The translations under genes were made by a program, and so were the position numbers. This document shows, piece by piece, positions 25,773-33,187 of a DNA stretch of 44,273 nucleotides (positions within the stretch are counted from its first letter, which is position 1; the number at the start of each line of letters is the position of its first letter). The DNA comes from Kiritimatiellia bacterium (GTDB taxonomy: Bacteria; Verrucomicrobiota; Kiritimatiellia; CAIQIC01; Lenti-01): contig JAQUJC010000022.1 of the NCBI GenBank assembly GCA_028681135.1, forward strand, positions 1 through 44,273, given 5' to 3'. The notes beneath the pieces were generated by a model that worked only from the letters and a program-made list of their open reading frames with translations, did no database searches and was not told the DNA's origin.

Positions 25773-27755
25773 TTAACGGACGGGGCAGGCCCCGCCGGCG
25801 CACTCGCTGCCCATGTCGACTTCATCGCTGGATTGGGCGCTGACCTGGTCGAGGTCAAGCGGTTTGAGCTGAGCGACATAGGCCTCGTAGACGGCCTGGG
25901 AAACCGGCTGCTGGGGCAAATAGGGGAACCCGAGGTCTGCGGCGGTCTTGAGCGGATCGGCACGCAACAGAAAAGAGACGCCCACATAGTGGTCCCAATT
26001 GTGCAGCAGCCAGTCGATGATGGCGGCCACCTCGCTGGGGTCGTAGCTGACGGTGACCGAGCAGTTCTGCTCAACATAATTGTCCATGAGCAGCTTGTAG
26101 CGGTTGAGCTGGTCGATGGCGGTTTCGAGGTTGACCTCCAGGCCGTCAACCTTTTCAAAATCGACGTCGTTCCAGGCAACGGGCAGGGTGACGACCCAGT
26201 CGCCGGAGCCGTTGGGGTGGGGCATGACCGTGTAATGGCAGTCGCGCAAGACGCTCACGAGCGGGTCATGCTTGACGAAAAGGACGTTGTTGAAAATGTA
26301 GCGCGCAAGCGGCTTGTGGGCACCTTCGGTGGTGTCGTAGCACTTGGAGATGGTGCCTTCGGGTTTGAGGGTGGTTACGTTCTTGGGCAACGGCAGACCG
26401 AGTTCCTCCGCCATCGAGTAGGCGCCCATGATCGCCATGTTGCGCAGGGTGCGCAATTCGTAGGGGCCGAGATCCGGGCGCCGGATCACGCCGGTGAGCG
26501 ATACCCCGCAGAGGTGCAGGAAGTCGTTGTTTTCGTGCCACGAGTGCTGGAGAATGCCGTCCTTGAGATGGACACAACTTTGGCGGTAGTTGGCGCGGGC
26601 GATCAAATAGATGGCGCGGTGCATGCCGCTGGGATCATCCTTGAACTTGGCCAGGTCGATGGTCGTCAGATTACAGAACGCGCGATTGCCCAGCAGGATT
26701 TCGGCGCAGGGATTCACCCCGGAAAACCAGGGGGCGCGGTTCAGGGCGGCCCCGCCATTGATGAAGCCAGGCTCCGAACCGCCGGCGGCCAGCATGAGGT
26801 CGAAAATCTCACGCAGCTCCTCGCGGGTGGGTTTGTCGTAGAACACGAGAGAATTGTTGGACATGCCCCGCTGCGGCTGCCCCTTGTTCCAATAATCTTT
26901 TTTGCAGACCGCAAAGGCCTGCCATTCCGGCGACCCGTACTCGAAGAGACTGATTTCCGCCGAACGGCGCGTGCTGAGGATCGTGCCGAGCCAGTTGCAG
27001 ATGTCGTGGATGTCCATCTTGCGCAGGAGCTGGCCGGCGCGGCGGTTCATAATCTCCGCGATGGCGCGGTATGCCACGGAAATGGTCTCATCGCCCTGGC
27101 CAATCCAGCCATAGCCGGTCAGGCGCGTGCCAGCGGGACGGATTTCCGAGAAGTCCAAAATGAGCGTGTCAGCGGCGTACTTGCCCGACAGGAGCTTGCC
27201 GACGGACTTCGCCCAGGCCTCGGCGGTGTCGCCCACGCTGATCGTCCAGACCTTGGTTTCCGGGTCCCACGTTTCGTGGTTAGTTTCGCGCCCATTCTTG
27301 TCTTGGCGGGTGGAGCGGACGATCTGGATATCGTGGATGGGGCGGGTAAACCCGCTGATGCCGCCGGATTTGGGGGTCACCCCAACCCCGCAGCCCTGCA
27401 GCAGCAGCCACAGCGCGTCCACCATGTCATCCACGGTTTGGATTTCGAGATGGGCGCAGTTGAACTGGCAGGCTTCGCGCAACTTGGATATCTCGGTGCC
27501 GCCCAGCCACAGGGTTCGGCCCGCCACGCCCACCTTGCGGGCCAGTAGCAGCTCGCGCAGCTCCTCCAACTCCGCCTCCTGCGTCTTGTTGAGCCCGCGA
27601 CGCAACTGGCGCTTCCACAGCCAGCGCTGATGCTCAATGACCCGGTCGATGGTCTGCGCCCAGGTTTCAAAAACCGTGCCCTCCTCATTCCGGGCACGAT
27701 TGTACGTGCGACGGGTGAGAATCTGGGCGCGAAGCGACGGCTGATAGTCGGACAT
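25773..27755 (-). CDS. nrdJ: Adenosylcobalamin-dependent ribonucleoside-triphosphate reductase (class II)
   Basis: 660 residues from ATG 27755 with GGGAG; the frame is open upstream across thyX but that part is antisense-like. Monomeric RTPR type: 'LREACQFNC' supplies the first redox Cys, 'NPCAEILLG' (about 348) the thiyl-radical Cys and Glu, 'NRAFCNLTTIDL' the partner Cys, 'SNNSLVFYD' substrate contacts, and Cys652/Cys657 in 'ECAGGACPVR' the C-terminal shuttle. It reduces NTPs to dNTPs with B12 and without oxygen. The protein is about 80 residues shorter than the Lactobacillus enzyme, and such compact forms are common in phages. Downstream of thyX, 97 nt away. Confidence 0.95.
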   Translation of the reverse strand: MSDYQPSLRAQILTRRTYNRARNEEGTVFETWAQTIDRVIEHQRWLWKRQLRRGLNKTQEAELEELRELLLARKVGVAGRTLWLGGTEISKLREACQFNCAHLEIQTVDDMVDALWLLLQGCGVGVTPKSGGISGFTRPIHDIQIVRSTRQDKNGRETNHETWDPETKVWTISVGDTAEAWAKSVGKLLSGKYAADTLILDFSEIRPAGTRLTGYGWIGQGDETISVAYRAIAEIMNRRAGQLLRKMDIHDICNWLGTILSTRRSAEISLFEYGSPEWQAFAVCKKDYWNKGQPQRGMSNNSLVFYDKPTREELREIFDLMLAAGGSEPGFINGGAALNRAPWFSGVNPCAEILLGNRAFCNLTTIDLAKFKDDPSGMHRAIYLIARANYRQSCVHLKDGILQHSWHENNDFLHLCGVSLTGVIRRPDLGPYELRTLRNMAIMGAYSMAEELGLPLPKNVTTLKPEGTISKCYDTTEGAHKPLARYIFNNVLFVKHDPLVSVLRDCHYTVMPHPNGSGDWVVTLPVAWNDVDFEKVDGLEVNLETAIDQLNRYKLLMDNYVEQNCSVTVSYDPSEVAAIIDWLLHNWDHYVGVSFLLRADPLKTAADLGFPYLPQQPVSQAVYEAYVAQLKPLDLDQVSAQSSDEVDMGSECAGGACPVR

Positions 27756-27852
27756 TGGAATCTCCCAAAACGATACAATAGTTGTGGCGAAGTCTAGGGC
27801 ATGAAGGGGGGCGAGACCAGCAGAAGTTTGCCCAATTGTGGAGAGTGGGAGT

Positions 27853-28731
27853 TCAGGGGAGCTGAGGTGGCGAAAAGTTCTCGATTTGTTCCCGGGCCAG
27901 CATTTTGCGGAACTGGCACCAGCCGTGGAAGTTGCCGTGCTGGGCGGGATTCTGCCACGAGTCGGGCTGTTCGGGGTCGCGCAGGCGGTCAGGGGTGGCC
28001 TGGTGCTCCATGGGCGAAGCGTGAAGGGGCTGGGGCGGGCCGTTGGGGTCGCCCGCCAGCTTCGCAAAGGTAGTGAGGTCCTTGGCAACGTTAGGCGCCG
28101 TGCCATCGTGATTGAGATAAGACACCCGCGCGCAGCGCGCGGCCGAGCAGCGGCGGGCGGTATCGAGGCCGAGGGACTGGGCTTCTTCGGCGGCGACATA
28201 GGGCAGATGCCACTCGCCGGAAGCCAGCGGACGCGGCGTGCTGGATTGCCGGGTGGCAAACATCTGCCGGGCCACTTCCTGGATTTCGGGCTGGGCGTCA
28301 GGATGCCACCGCACACCAAAAAAGTTATCAAACGACGTAGCGGAAACCAGCACCGAGATGGAGGTGAACCATTCGAGCGGGCGGTTGGCCCATTGCTTGT
28401 GCAAGCCGATCTCGGCCAGCTCGGCGACGCCGCTGGCACAGGCGTCGGCCATGCGGTCCCAGACAGCCTTGGCTTTGGCGGCCTGTTCGTCGGAAAGCCG
28501 CGCGCCGGATTGCATGCCCGGGATATTGGTGCCCCAATGGAGGGGGTATTCGCGTTCGAGAGCGCGCAGGCGCTTCGAGGGCACGGCGCGCGAGCTGCTG
28601 GCATTGCGTGAAAACAGACGATGCGTCATGAATTCCGCGTGAATCCAGCGGGGATACGTGAGGGCCAGGGTGGACAGCCGGATGCCCTGCGGCGAAACGC
28701 TGTCGGCGACAATCTGCGCAGTGATGCTCAT
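27853..28731 (-). CDS. thyX: Flavin-dependent thymidylate synthase
   Basis: 292 residues. The ThyX motif RHRxxSxNxxSxR appears as THRLFSRNASSSR (about 36-48) with only the first Arg changed, followed by 'AVPSKRLRALEREYP'. 'HKQWANRPLEWFTSISVLVS' and 'PMEHQATP' complete the FAD/dUMP fold. The enzyme methylates dUMP using methylene-tetrahydrofolate and FADH2. It differs from standard bacterial ThyX (about 220-250 residues) by inserts and resembles phage types, as does its neighbour nrdJ. The two genes form a deoxynucleotide-supply unit. Confidence 0.9.
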   Translation of the reverse strand: MSITAQIVADSVSPQGIRLSTLALTYPRWIHAEFMTHRLFSRNASSSRAVPSKRLRALEREYPLHWGTNIPGMQSGARLSDEQAAKAKAVWDRMADACASGVAELAEIGLHKQWANRPLEWFTSISVLVSATSFDNFFGVRWHPDAQPEIQEVARQMFATRQSSTPRPLASGEWHLPYVAAEEAQSLGLDTARRCSAARCARVSYLNHDGTAPNVAKDLTTFAKLAGDPNGPPQPLHASPMEHQATPDRLRDPEQPDSWQNPAQHGNFHGWCQFRKMLAREQIENFSPPQLP

Positions 28732-28773
28732 GGGAATGGTTCTACCGAATTCGGCGCCCCTTTGCCAAACTCA

Positions 28774-28851
28774 TTCACCCGCGGGGCAAGCCCGCGGGGG
28801 TCTTCAATCCCCGACCATCCCCGACCCCTACGGGCTTGTCCCGTGGGTGAA
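28774..28851. repeat. 28-nt imperfect inverted repeat, GGGCAAGCCC type
   Basis: Arms 28774-28801 and 28824-28851 match at 24 of 28 positions; each contains a GGGCAAGCCC/GGGCTTGTCCC core, and CCCCGACC is repeated between them. It fills the thyX-GHL10 gap. A related element is at 43504-43590, so this is a dispersed family, which may also act as the GHL10 terminator. Confidence 0.6.
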
Positions 28852-28855
28852 GCAG

Positions 28856-31243
28856 TTAAGGTCCGGGGCGGGTGATGCCTTGGCGCAGGGCGGGGAGGGT
28901 CTCGTCGCGCAGCGTGCCGGAGAGGTCGAAGAGCACGAATCCGGGGCAGCCGAGTTGGCGCAGCAGGGTGATTTGACGGGCGACCTGGGCGGGGTCCAGG
29001 CGGGATTCGGCGGCCGTGACGCCAAGGCCGGGCAGGATGCGGCCCGCGGCATTGGGTTGGGCGACTTGCCGGCGCACCAGGGCGGCAAACTCGGTGGAGG
29101 ACTCGGTGTAATTCAACGGCACCAGGAAATCCACGCTGCCGGTGCGGAGCCAGTCGGGCCAGTACTGGGCGATGTTGCCGCCATCGGGCTGGATGGCGCC
29201 GAATACTGCAGCGGAGAGCTTCACCGTGGGATTGGCCTGGCGCAGGGCGGCGCGGAGTTCGGTCACCAGCGCGGTGATGTCGTCCGTGCGCCAGCGGCGA
29301 AATTCGCTCTGGCGGCGGCCGCCGGGCAGGACATCGGCGGGCCAGGTCTTGCATTTTTGCTGCGTGGCGCTTTCAAACTGGGTGCGGGTGCTGGCGGAGT
29401 AGCAACTCAGGGAATCGGGCAGGCGGATATAATCGAGATGGATGCCGTCAATGGTGGGATAAGTTGTGGCGAGTTCGACGACGGCCTCCCGCAGGAGCCG
29501 CCGGTTGGCGGGATGGTGGGGGCTGAGCCATTGACGGGTGCTGCCGCTGGAGGTGATTTGAAGGCGGCCTTCCTTTTTCATACGCGCGACGAAGGTGTCG
29601 GGCGCGCCGGTGAGTTGCCACAGAACCATCCAGACGTGGACCTGCATGCCCAAGGGTTTGGCGGCGGCGAGGACGGCGGCGACCTGATCGCCATAGAGCC
29701 GCAGGGTGTCGGAGCCGGGCAGGTGCTTGGAGGGATAGTGAGCGCACCCGCCCCAGGCCAGGTTGGGGAAGATGGCCGTGACCCCATGCGCGGCGAGATG
29801 GGTGGCGGTGAGGGTCCAATCGCCGGGGACATATCCCGTTCCGTCGTGGTCCCACACGCCGACAAATTCGCCCGGGCGGGGGGGCTGGACAGCGGCATCG
29901 GCGCGCAGGAGCAGGTTGCGTTGGCGGCGGGCCAGCCGCAAGGCCTGGCGGGACTGGCCCGCGGTCAGGGCGGCGTGAATCTGTGCGGAAAGTGCGCGCG
30001 CGTCATCGAGCAGGGCGCGGGTTTCATCTGGCCGGACCGCTGTGGGTAGCGCGCGTTCGATTTCGGCGAGGGCGTGGGGCAGCGAATGAAAATCGTTGAT
30101 ACGCCCGGCCTCCTGGATGGCGCGGGCGGCGGCCGGGGCCCAGACGGTAGGATCAAGGTGCGCGCAGAGCGACACCAGTAGTTCCTTTTTTGAGGTGGCG
30201 TCGTCGTTGAGCAGAATATGCGACATCCAGAATCCGTGCGGCGAGACCACCACCGCGGGTTCGGGCTGGCGGACGCCCCGGGCATTTTCCCAGAAGGCGA
30301 TGGTGCGCGATCCCTTCTTGGCGGGATACGCGGGCATCAGATTGGGCGATTGTTGCCAGATGCGCGGCGGCATGAGCCAGGCGATCGGATCGTCAATCAC
30401 GATAGTCCGCCAGCGGTCGGGGCGTTTGGCTTTGATGTAGGGGCCCAGCTTGAACCCCATGGCCCTGGCGAGAGTGGGCGAGGCGCCATAAAAGACGCCG
30501 AGCTTGCCCCCGCGTTTGAGGAAAGCGGTGAGGGCTTTCAGTTGCGGCGCCGTCGGGGTGGGGTTATAGGGCAGCAGGGCGGTGGTGGCCTGGGCAAGTG
30601 CGCCCTTGGGCAGATCGTCATCGGTGATGATGGTGTGGCCGATGCCGGCTTCAATCAGCAGACGGCTGACGCGCTCGGTGGTTTTGGCAGCGACCGCTCG
30701 CGCCCCGTTATCGGGACAAGACGAGGTGCCCTGGACAAGAACCAGCGCGCGGCCTTCGACGGTGGCCATTCGGTGCATGACCAGGGCGGTATCGCGCGCC
30801 TCGCCCTTCCACGGCGAGAGGCGAATGCCGGAAATCTGGGCCCAACCGGCGGGGGTGCCTTCGGTGGTGAAGTCGGACTTGGCCACTACCAGCGTGCGGG
30901 GGCCGCCGCCGGGTAGCGGCGTGCTGGCGGCATACCACCCCGCGCCGCTTTTAAAATATAGGCCGAATTGGCGGATGGCTTCGGGGGCCGGGCAGGATAA
31001 CTCGATTTCAAAAGCGGTGGCTGCGGAGAGGTCGAGCGATACGGATTTGTCCCAGGCCGCGCGGTCGACATTGCGGGAGAAGGGAAGGGGGAAGGCAATG
31101 CCGGATGCCGCCGATACGGGCGCGGGGGCACCTAAAAATGGTTGCCACGCGGAGGCGGTTGCAGGCGCAAACGCATCTACGATGCGCGCGGCGGGGGCGG
31201 CGGTGGGGAGGATGAACAGCAGAGCGAGGGCGGCCCAAAACAT
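28856..31243 (-). CDS. Exported GHL10-family glycosidase-like protein
   Basis: 795 residues from ATG 31243; the frame is open to 31417, but that extension only translates the TTTTCCA repeats. Signal peptide 1-22 ('FWAALALLFILPTAAPA'). An N-terminal beta region (to about 150) is followed by a glutamine-amidotransferase-like segment ('ALVLVQGTSSCPDNGARA', 'LKRGGKLGVFYGASPTLA'), a helical linker, and the GHL10 TIM barrel (about 450-790): 'GVWDHDGTGYVPGDW', 'HGVTAIFPNLAWGG', 'YPTIDGIHLDYIRLPDS', 'WLRTGSVDFLVPLNYTES'. Family members are predicted glycoside hydrolases acting on bacterial or host glycans. The ribosome-binding site is poor; TATAAT sits 4 nt upstream of the ATG. Confidence 0.85.
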   Translation of the reverse strand: MFWAALALLFILPTAAPAARIVDAFAPATASAWQPFLGAPAPVSAASGIAFPLPFSRNVDRAAWDKSVSLDLSAATAFEIELSCPAPEAIRQFGLYFKSGAGWYAASTPLPGGGPRTLVVAKSDFTTEGTPAGWAQISGIRLSPWKGEARDTALVMHRMATVEGRALVLVQGTSSCPDNGARAVAAKTTERVSRLLIEAGIGHTIITDDDLPKGALAQATTALLPYNPTPTAPQLKALTAFLKRGGKLGVFYGASPTLARAMGFKLGPYIKAKRPDRWRTIVIDDPIAWLMPPRIWQQSPNLMPAYPAKKGSRTIAFWENARGVRQPEPAVVVSPHGFWMSHILLNDDATSKKELLVSLCAHLDPTVWAPAAARAIQEAGRINDFHSLPHALAEIERALPTAVRPDETRALLDDARALSAQIHAALTAGQSRQALRLARRQRNLLLRADAAVQPPRPGEFVGVWDHDGTGYVPGDWTLTATHLAAHGVTAIFPNLAWGGCAHYPSKHLPGSDTLRLYGDQVAAVLAAAKPLGMQVHVWMVLWQLTGAPDTFVARMKKEGRLQITSSGSTRQWLSPHHPANRRLLREAVVELATTYPTIDGIHLDYIRLPDSLSCYSASTRTQFESATQQKCKTWPADVLPGGRRQSEFRRWRTDDITALVTELRAALRQANPTVKLSAAVFGAIQPDGGNIAQYWPDWLRTGSVDFLVPLNYTESSTEFAALVRRQVAQPNAAGRILPGLGVTAAESRLDPAQVARQITLLRQLGCPGFVLFDLSGTLRDETLPALRQGITRPGP

Positions 31244-31281
31244 CAAATTATAGGACTGACCCCTTTTCCCCCTTTTCTCGA

Positions 31282-31384
31282 TTTTCCACAGTGTGGAAAA
31301 AAGTTTTCCATAGCGTGGAAAAAACGCGAAAAAGTTTTCCATAGCGTGGAAAAAACGCGAAAAAGTTTTCCATAGCGTGGAAAA
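31282..31384. repeat. Array of four TTTTCCA-N5-TGGAAAA dyads
   Basis: Dyads occur at 31282-31300 (loop CAGTG) and 31304-31322, 31335-31353, 31366-31384 (loop TAGCG). The last three are embedded in a 31-bp tandem unit, so their centres are about three helical turns apart. They lie 39-141 nt upstream of the GHL10 start codon, a position suited to operators; a dispersed repeat is the alternative. Confidence 0.75.
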
Positions 31385-31477
31385 GTTGAGCGGGGCTGTT
31401 GCGAGGAATCGAGTCATGGCGGAAAACCCTACCCGAGGTTGAAAAGGCGTTCAACTGCGAAAGCCAGGAAAATGAAC

Positions 31478-31510
31478 AGCCGCCTCTCACAGAGGCACGG
31501 AGACACAGAG
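31478..31510. repeat. Left 33-nt inverted repeat of the GxxExxY cassette
   Basis: Matches the reverse complement of 32121-32153 at 30 of 33 positions (core CTCTCACAGAG, CACGGAG, CACAGAG). Together the arms bound a 676-bp segment carrying the GxxExxY gene. Confidence 0.75.
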
Positions 31511-31540
31511 GAGGGCAATGGGAACCGGGTTGGCAAAACC

Positions 31541-31702
31541 ATGAGTCTTAAAGATATTACAAGGGAGATAGCTGTTACGCATTGGCGGACGGCGACGGGT
31601 GGCAGAGGGCGACAGGCAGGGGGCTGCAAAAGCCGTGAAAGTAAACAGTCGGCTTTCACCGAGGCAGAAAGACACGAAAAAACGGAATGGCAACAGGACT
31701 AG
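31541..31702 (+). pseudogene. Truncated copy of the head of the GxxExxY gene
   Basis: ATG 31541 begins 'MSLKDITREI', which mirrors 'MSVNDITGVI' of the intact gene at 31723. The DNA before both starts is also similar (CACxGAGGCA, GAxACAC, AATGGxAAC), so a leader plus start codon was duplicated. After about 10 codons the similarity is lost and the frame becomes low-complexity, stopping at 31702. The region 31418-31722 otherwise holds only repeats. Confidence 0.55.
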
Positions 31703-31722
31703 AAATTTGCTAAGAAAATACC

Positions 31723-32115
31723 ATGAGCGTCAATGATATTACCGGAGTGATTGTGAATGTGGCGCTGCAAATTCATAAAGATTTGGGGCCGGGGCTGCTG
31801 GAGTCGGTTTACGAAGTCGTTTTGGCGAAGAAATTGGAACAACAACAATTGAAAGTGGAACGACAGAAGGTTTTGCAGTTCGAGTATGAGGGCATAGTGT
31901 TTGATGAAGGATTTCGCATGGATCTGTTGGTCGAAGACCAAGTGATCGTGGAGTTGAAATCTGTTGAGCAACTGGCATCGGTGCACAAAAAACAGTTGCT
32001 GACCTACGTGAAATTGGCCCGCAAGCCGGCCGGGTTGCTGCTCAATTTTGGTGCAGCCCTGTTGAAAGACGGTATCTGCCGGATCATCAATGCACCGGAG
32101 GCCTCCCTCCGCTAA
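31723..32115 (+). CDS. GxxExxY protein (PD-(D/E)XK-like)
   Basis: 130 residues with all family hallmarks: 'VALQIHKDLGPGLLESVYE' (GxxExxY), 'LKVERQKVLQFEYEG', 'FRMDLLVEDQVIVELKSVEQL' carrying the D...ELK nuclease-like core, 'HKKQLLTYVKLARKPAGLLL' and the ending 'LLNFG'. The family is widespread, often in multiple copies inside intergenic repeats, and has no established role. Here it lies in a 676-bp cassette bounded by 33-nt inverted repeats, placed 3' to the epimerase gene and convergent with it. Confidence 0.9.
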   Translation: MSVNDITGVIVNVALQIHKDLGPGLLESVYEVVLAKKLEQQQLKVERQKVLQFEYEGIVFDEGFRMDLLVEDQVIVELKSVEQLASVHKKQLLTYVKLARKPAGLLLNFGAALLKDGICRIINAPEASLR

Positions 32116-32120
32116 CCGGA

Positions 32121-32153
32121 CTCTGTGCCTCCGTGTCTCTGTGAGAGACGGCT
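32121..32153. repeat. Right 33-nt inverted repeat of the GxxExxY cassette
   Basis: Partner of 31478-31510 in opposite orientation. It ends one base before the TAG stop of the epimerase gene, as if the cassette had inserted directly behind that gene. Confidence 0.75.
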
Positions 32154-32154
32154 G

Positions 32155-33096
32155 CTACACATTGGTGTGCTGATTGCGGCGGATGATCTGGTAGCCTTTG
32201 ATGAGTTCGGTGATGGCGCGGGGTAGCGAAACCTGGGGCTGGTAGCCGGTGGCTTCGATCTTGGCGTTGCTGACGATATAGTTGCGCTGATCGGGGTCTT
32301 TGCCAATGGGCGCTTCCATGAGGGTGAAGTCGGGGAGTTGCTTTTTGATTTCGAGGCAGAGTTCCATCTTGGAGAGATTGGCGTCGGAGAGGCCGACGTT
32401 GTAGGGCTGCCCGGACATGGCATCGACGTGGTCGAGGGCGTGGCAAAAAGCGCGGGCGACATCGCGGACGTGGATATAGTTGCGCTTGAAGTGGGCCTCG
32501 AAGAGAACGATGAAGCGGTCGGTGACGGCGCGGTAGGTGAAGTCGTTGACGAGCAAATCGAGGCGCATCCGCGGGCTGACACCGCAGACGGTGGCGAGGC
32601 GCAGGGAAACGGCGCCAGCATCGAGCAGGGCTTTTTCGAGTTCAACCTTGAGGGTGCCATACAAGGAAACGGGGTTCATGGGGGTTTCTTCGGTGCAGTA
32701 GACGCCATCTTGCCCGATGCCGTAGCCGCTGTTGCTTGTGGGCGAAATGAAGCGCTGCGACGGGGACGCATTCTTCAGGAGCATGAGAATGGCATCGAGA
32801 TTGATGGAGCGGGCTTCGAGGGGCTTTTGCGCGCAGAGGGGGGCACCGACGAGGCAGGCCAGCGGCATGATGACATCGGCCGTCTTCAGCAGCGGCAGCA
32901 TCAGGCGCTCGTCGCGCACATCGCCGCGGACGATGGTGAGATTTTCATCGGCGCAGCAATCGAGCAGCGATGTTTGGCCGTAGAGGAAGTTGTCGACCAC
33001 GGTGACGGCGCAGCCGCGAGCAAGCAGGGTGGGGACGAGGATGGCGCCGAGATAGCCGGCGCCGCCGGTGACGAGAACGTGAGGGGTGGTAGTCAT
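32155..33096 (-). CDS. NAD-dependent nucleotide-sugar epimerase/dehydratase
   Basis: 313 residues from ATG 33096. Extended SDR fold: 'VTGGAGYLG' (9-17) binds NAD; 'GDVRDERLMLPLL' places the adenine; 'FISPTSNSGYG' and 'PVSLYGTLKVELEK' hold the Ser and Tyr-x3-Lys catalytic residues. The C-terminal half ('HVRDVARAFCHALD', 'QPYNVGLSDANLSKMELC') is typical of enzymes on UDP- or GDP-sugars. The specific sugar cannot be read from sequence. The neighbouring GT-C glycosyltransferase gene suggests a surface-glycan role. Confidence 0.88.
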   Translation of the reverse strand: MTTTPHVLVTGGAGYLGAILVPTLLARGCAVTVVDNFLYGQTSLLDCCADENLTIVRGDVRDERLMLPLLKTADVIMPLACLVGAPLCAQKPLEARSINLDAILMLLKNASPSQRFISPTSNSGYGIGQDGVYCTEETPMNPVSLYGTLKVELEKALLDAGAVSLRLATVCGVSPRMRLDLLVNDFTYRAVTDRFIVLFEAHFKRNYIHVRDVARAFCHALDHVDAMSGQPYNVGLSDANLSKMELCLEIKKQLPDFTLMEAPIGKDPDQRNYIVSNAKIEATGYQPQVSLPRAITELIKGYQIIRRNQHTNV

Positions 33097-33172
33097 GATG
33101 GGGGTACGGTAGCGGATGGGGGGATGGGCAGGCAAGCCAAGAGCGGACTTGTTTCACTTGCGGGACACGCCC

Positions 33173-33185
33173 GGGGGGGGGGGGG
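33173..33185. repeat. 13-nt poly-G tract
   Basis: Thirteen G directly after the stop codon of the large glycosyltransferase gene (minus strand: poly-C just 3' to the gene), 77 nt before the epimerase start. Together with the 22-G tract it shows that long G runs in this window cluster at gene ends. Confidence 0.85.
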
Positions 33186-33187
33186 CG

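Noticed and set aside
25833-27548. 571-codon plus-strand open frame opposite nrdJ
   Set aside because: Antisense shadow with Gly/Val/Asp-rich, domainless sequence; nrdJ is unambiguous on the other strand.
27756-28604. Upstream extension of the nrdJ frame giving a 943-residue fusion
   Set aside because: It overlaps thyX on the same strand in another frame; the extension has no domain and ATG 27755 has a ribosome-binding site.
31247-31252. TATAAT a few bases upstream of the GHL10 ATG as a -10 element for a leaderless transcript
   Set aside because: No -35 is visible, and the sequence before it looks like a repeat edge; left as unproven.
31282-31384. 31-bp direct repeats as a possible CRISPR array
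   Set aside because: The units are contiguous with no unique spacers, and no cas genes are present.
31244-31417. N-terminal extension of the GHL10 protein to 31417
   Set aside because: It only translates the palindromic repeats and would place the signal peptide about 60 residues inside the protein.
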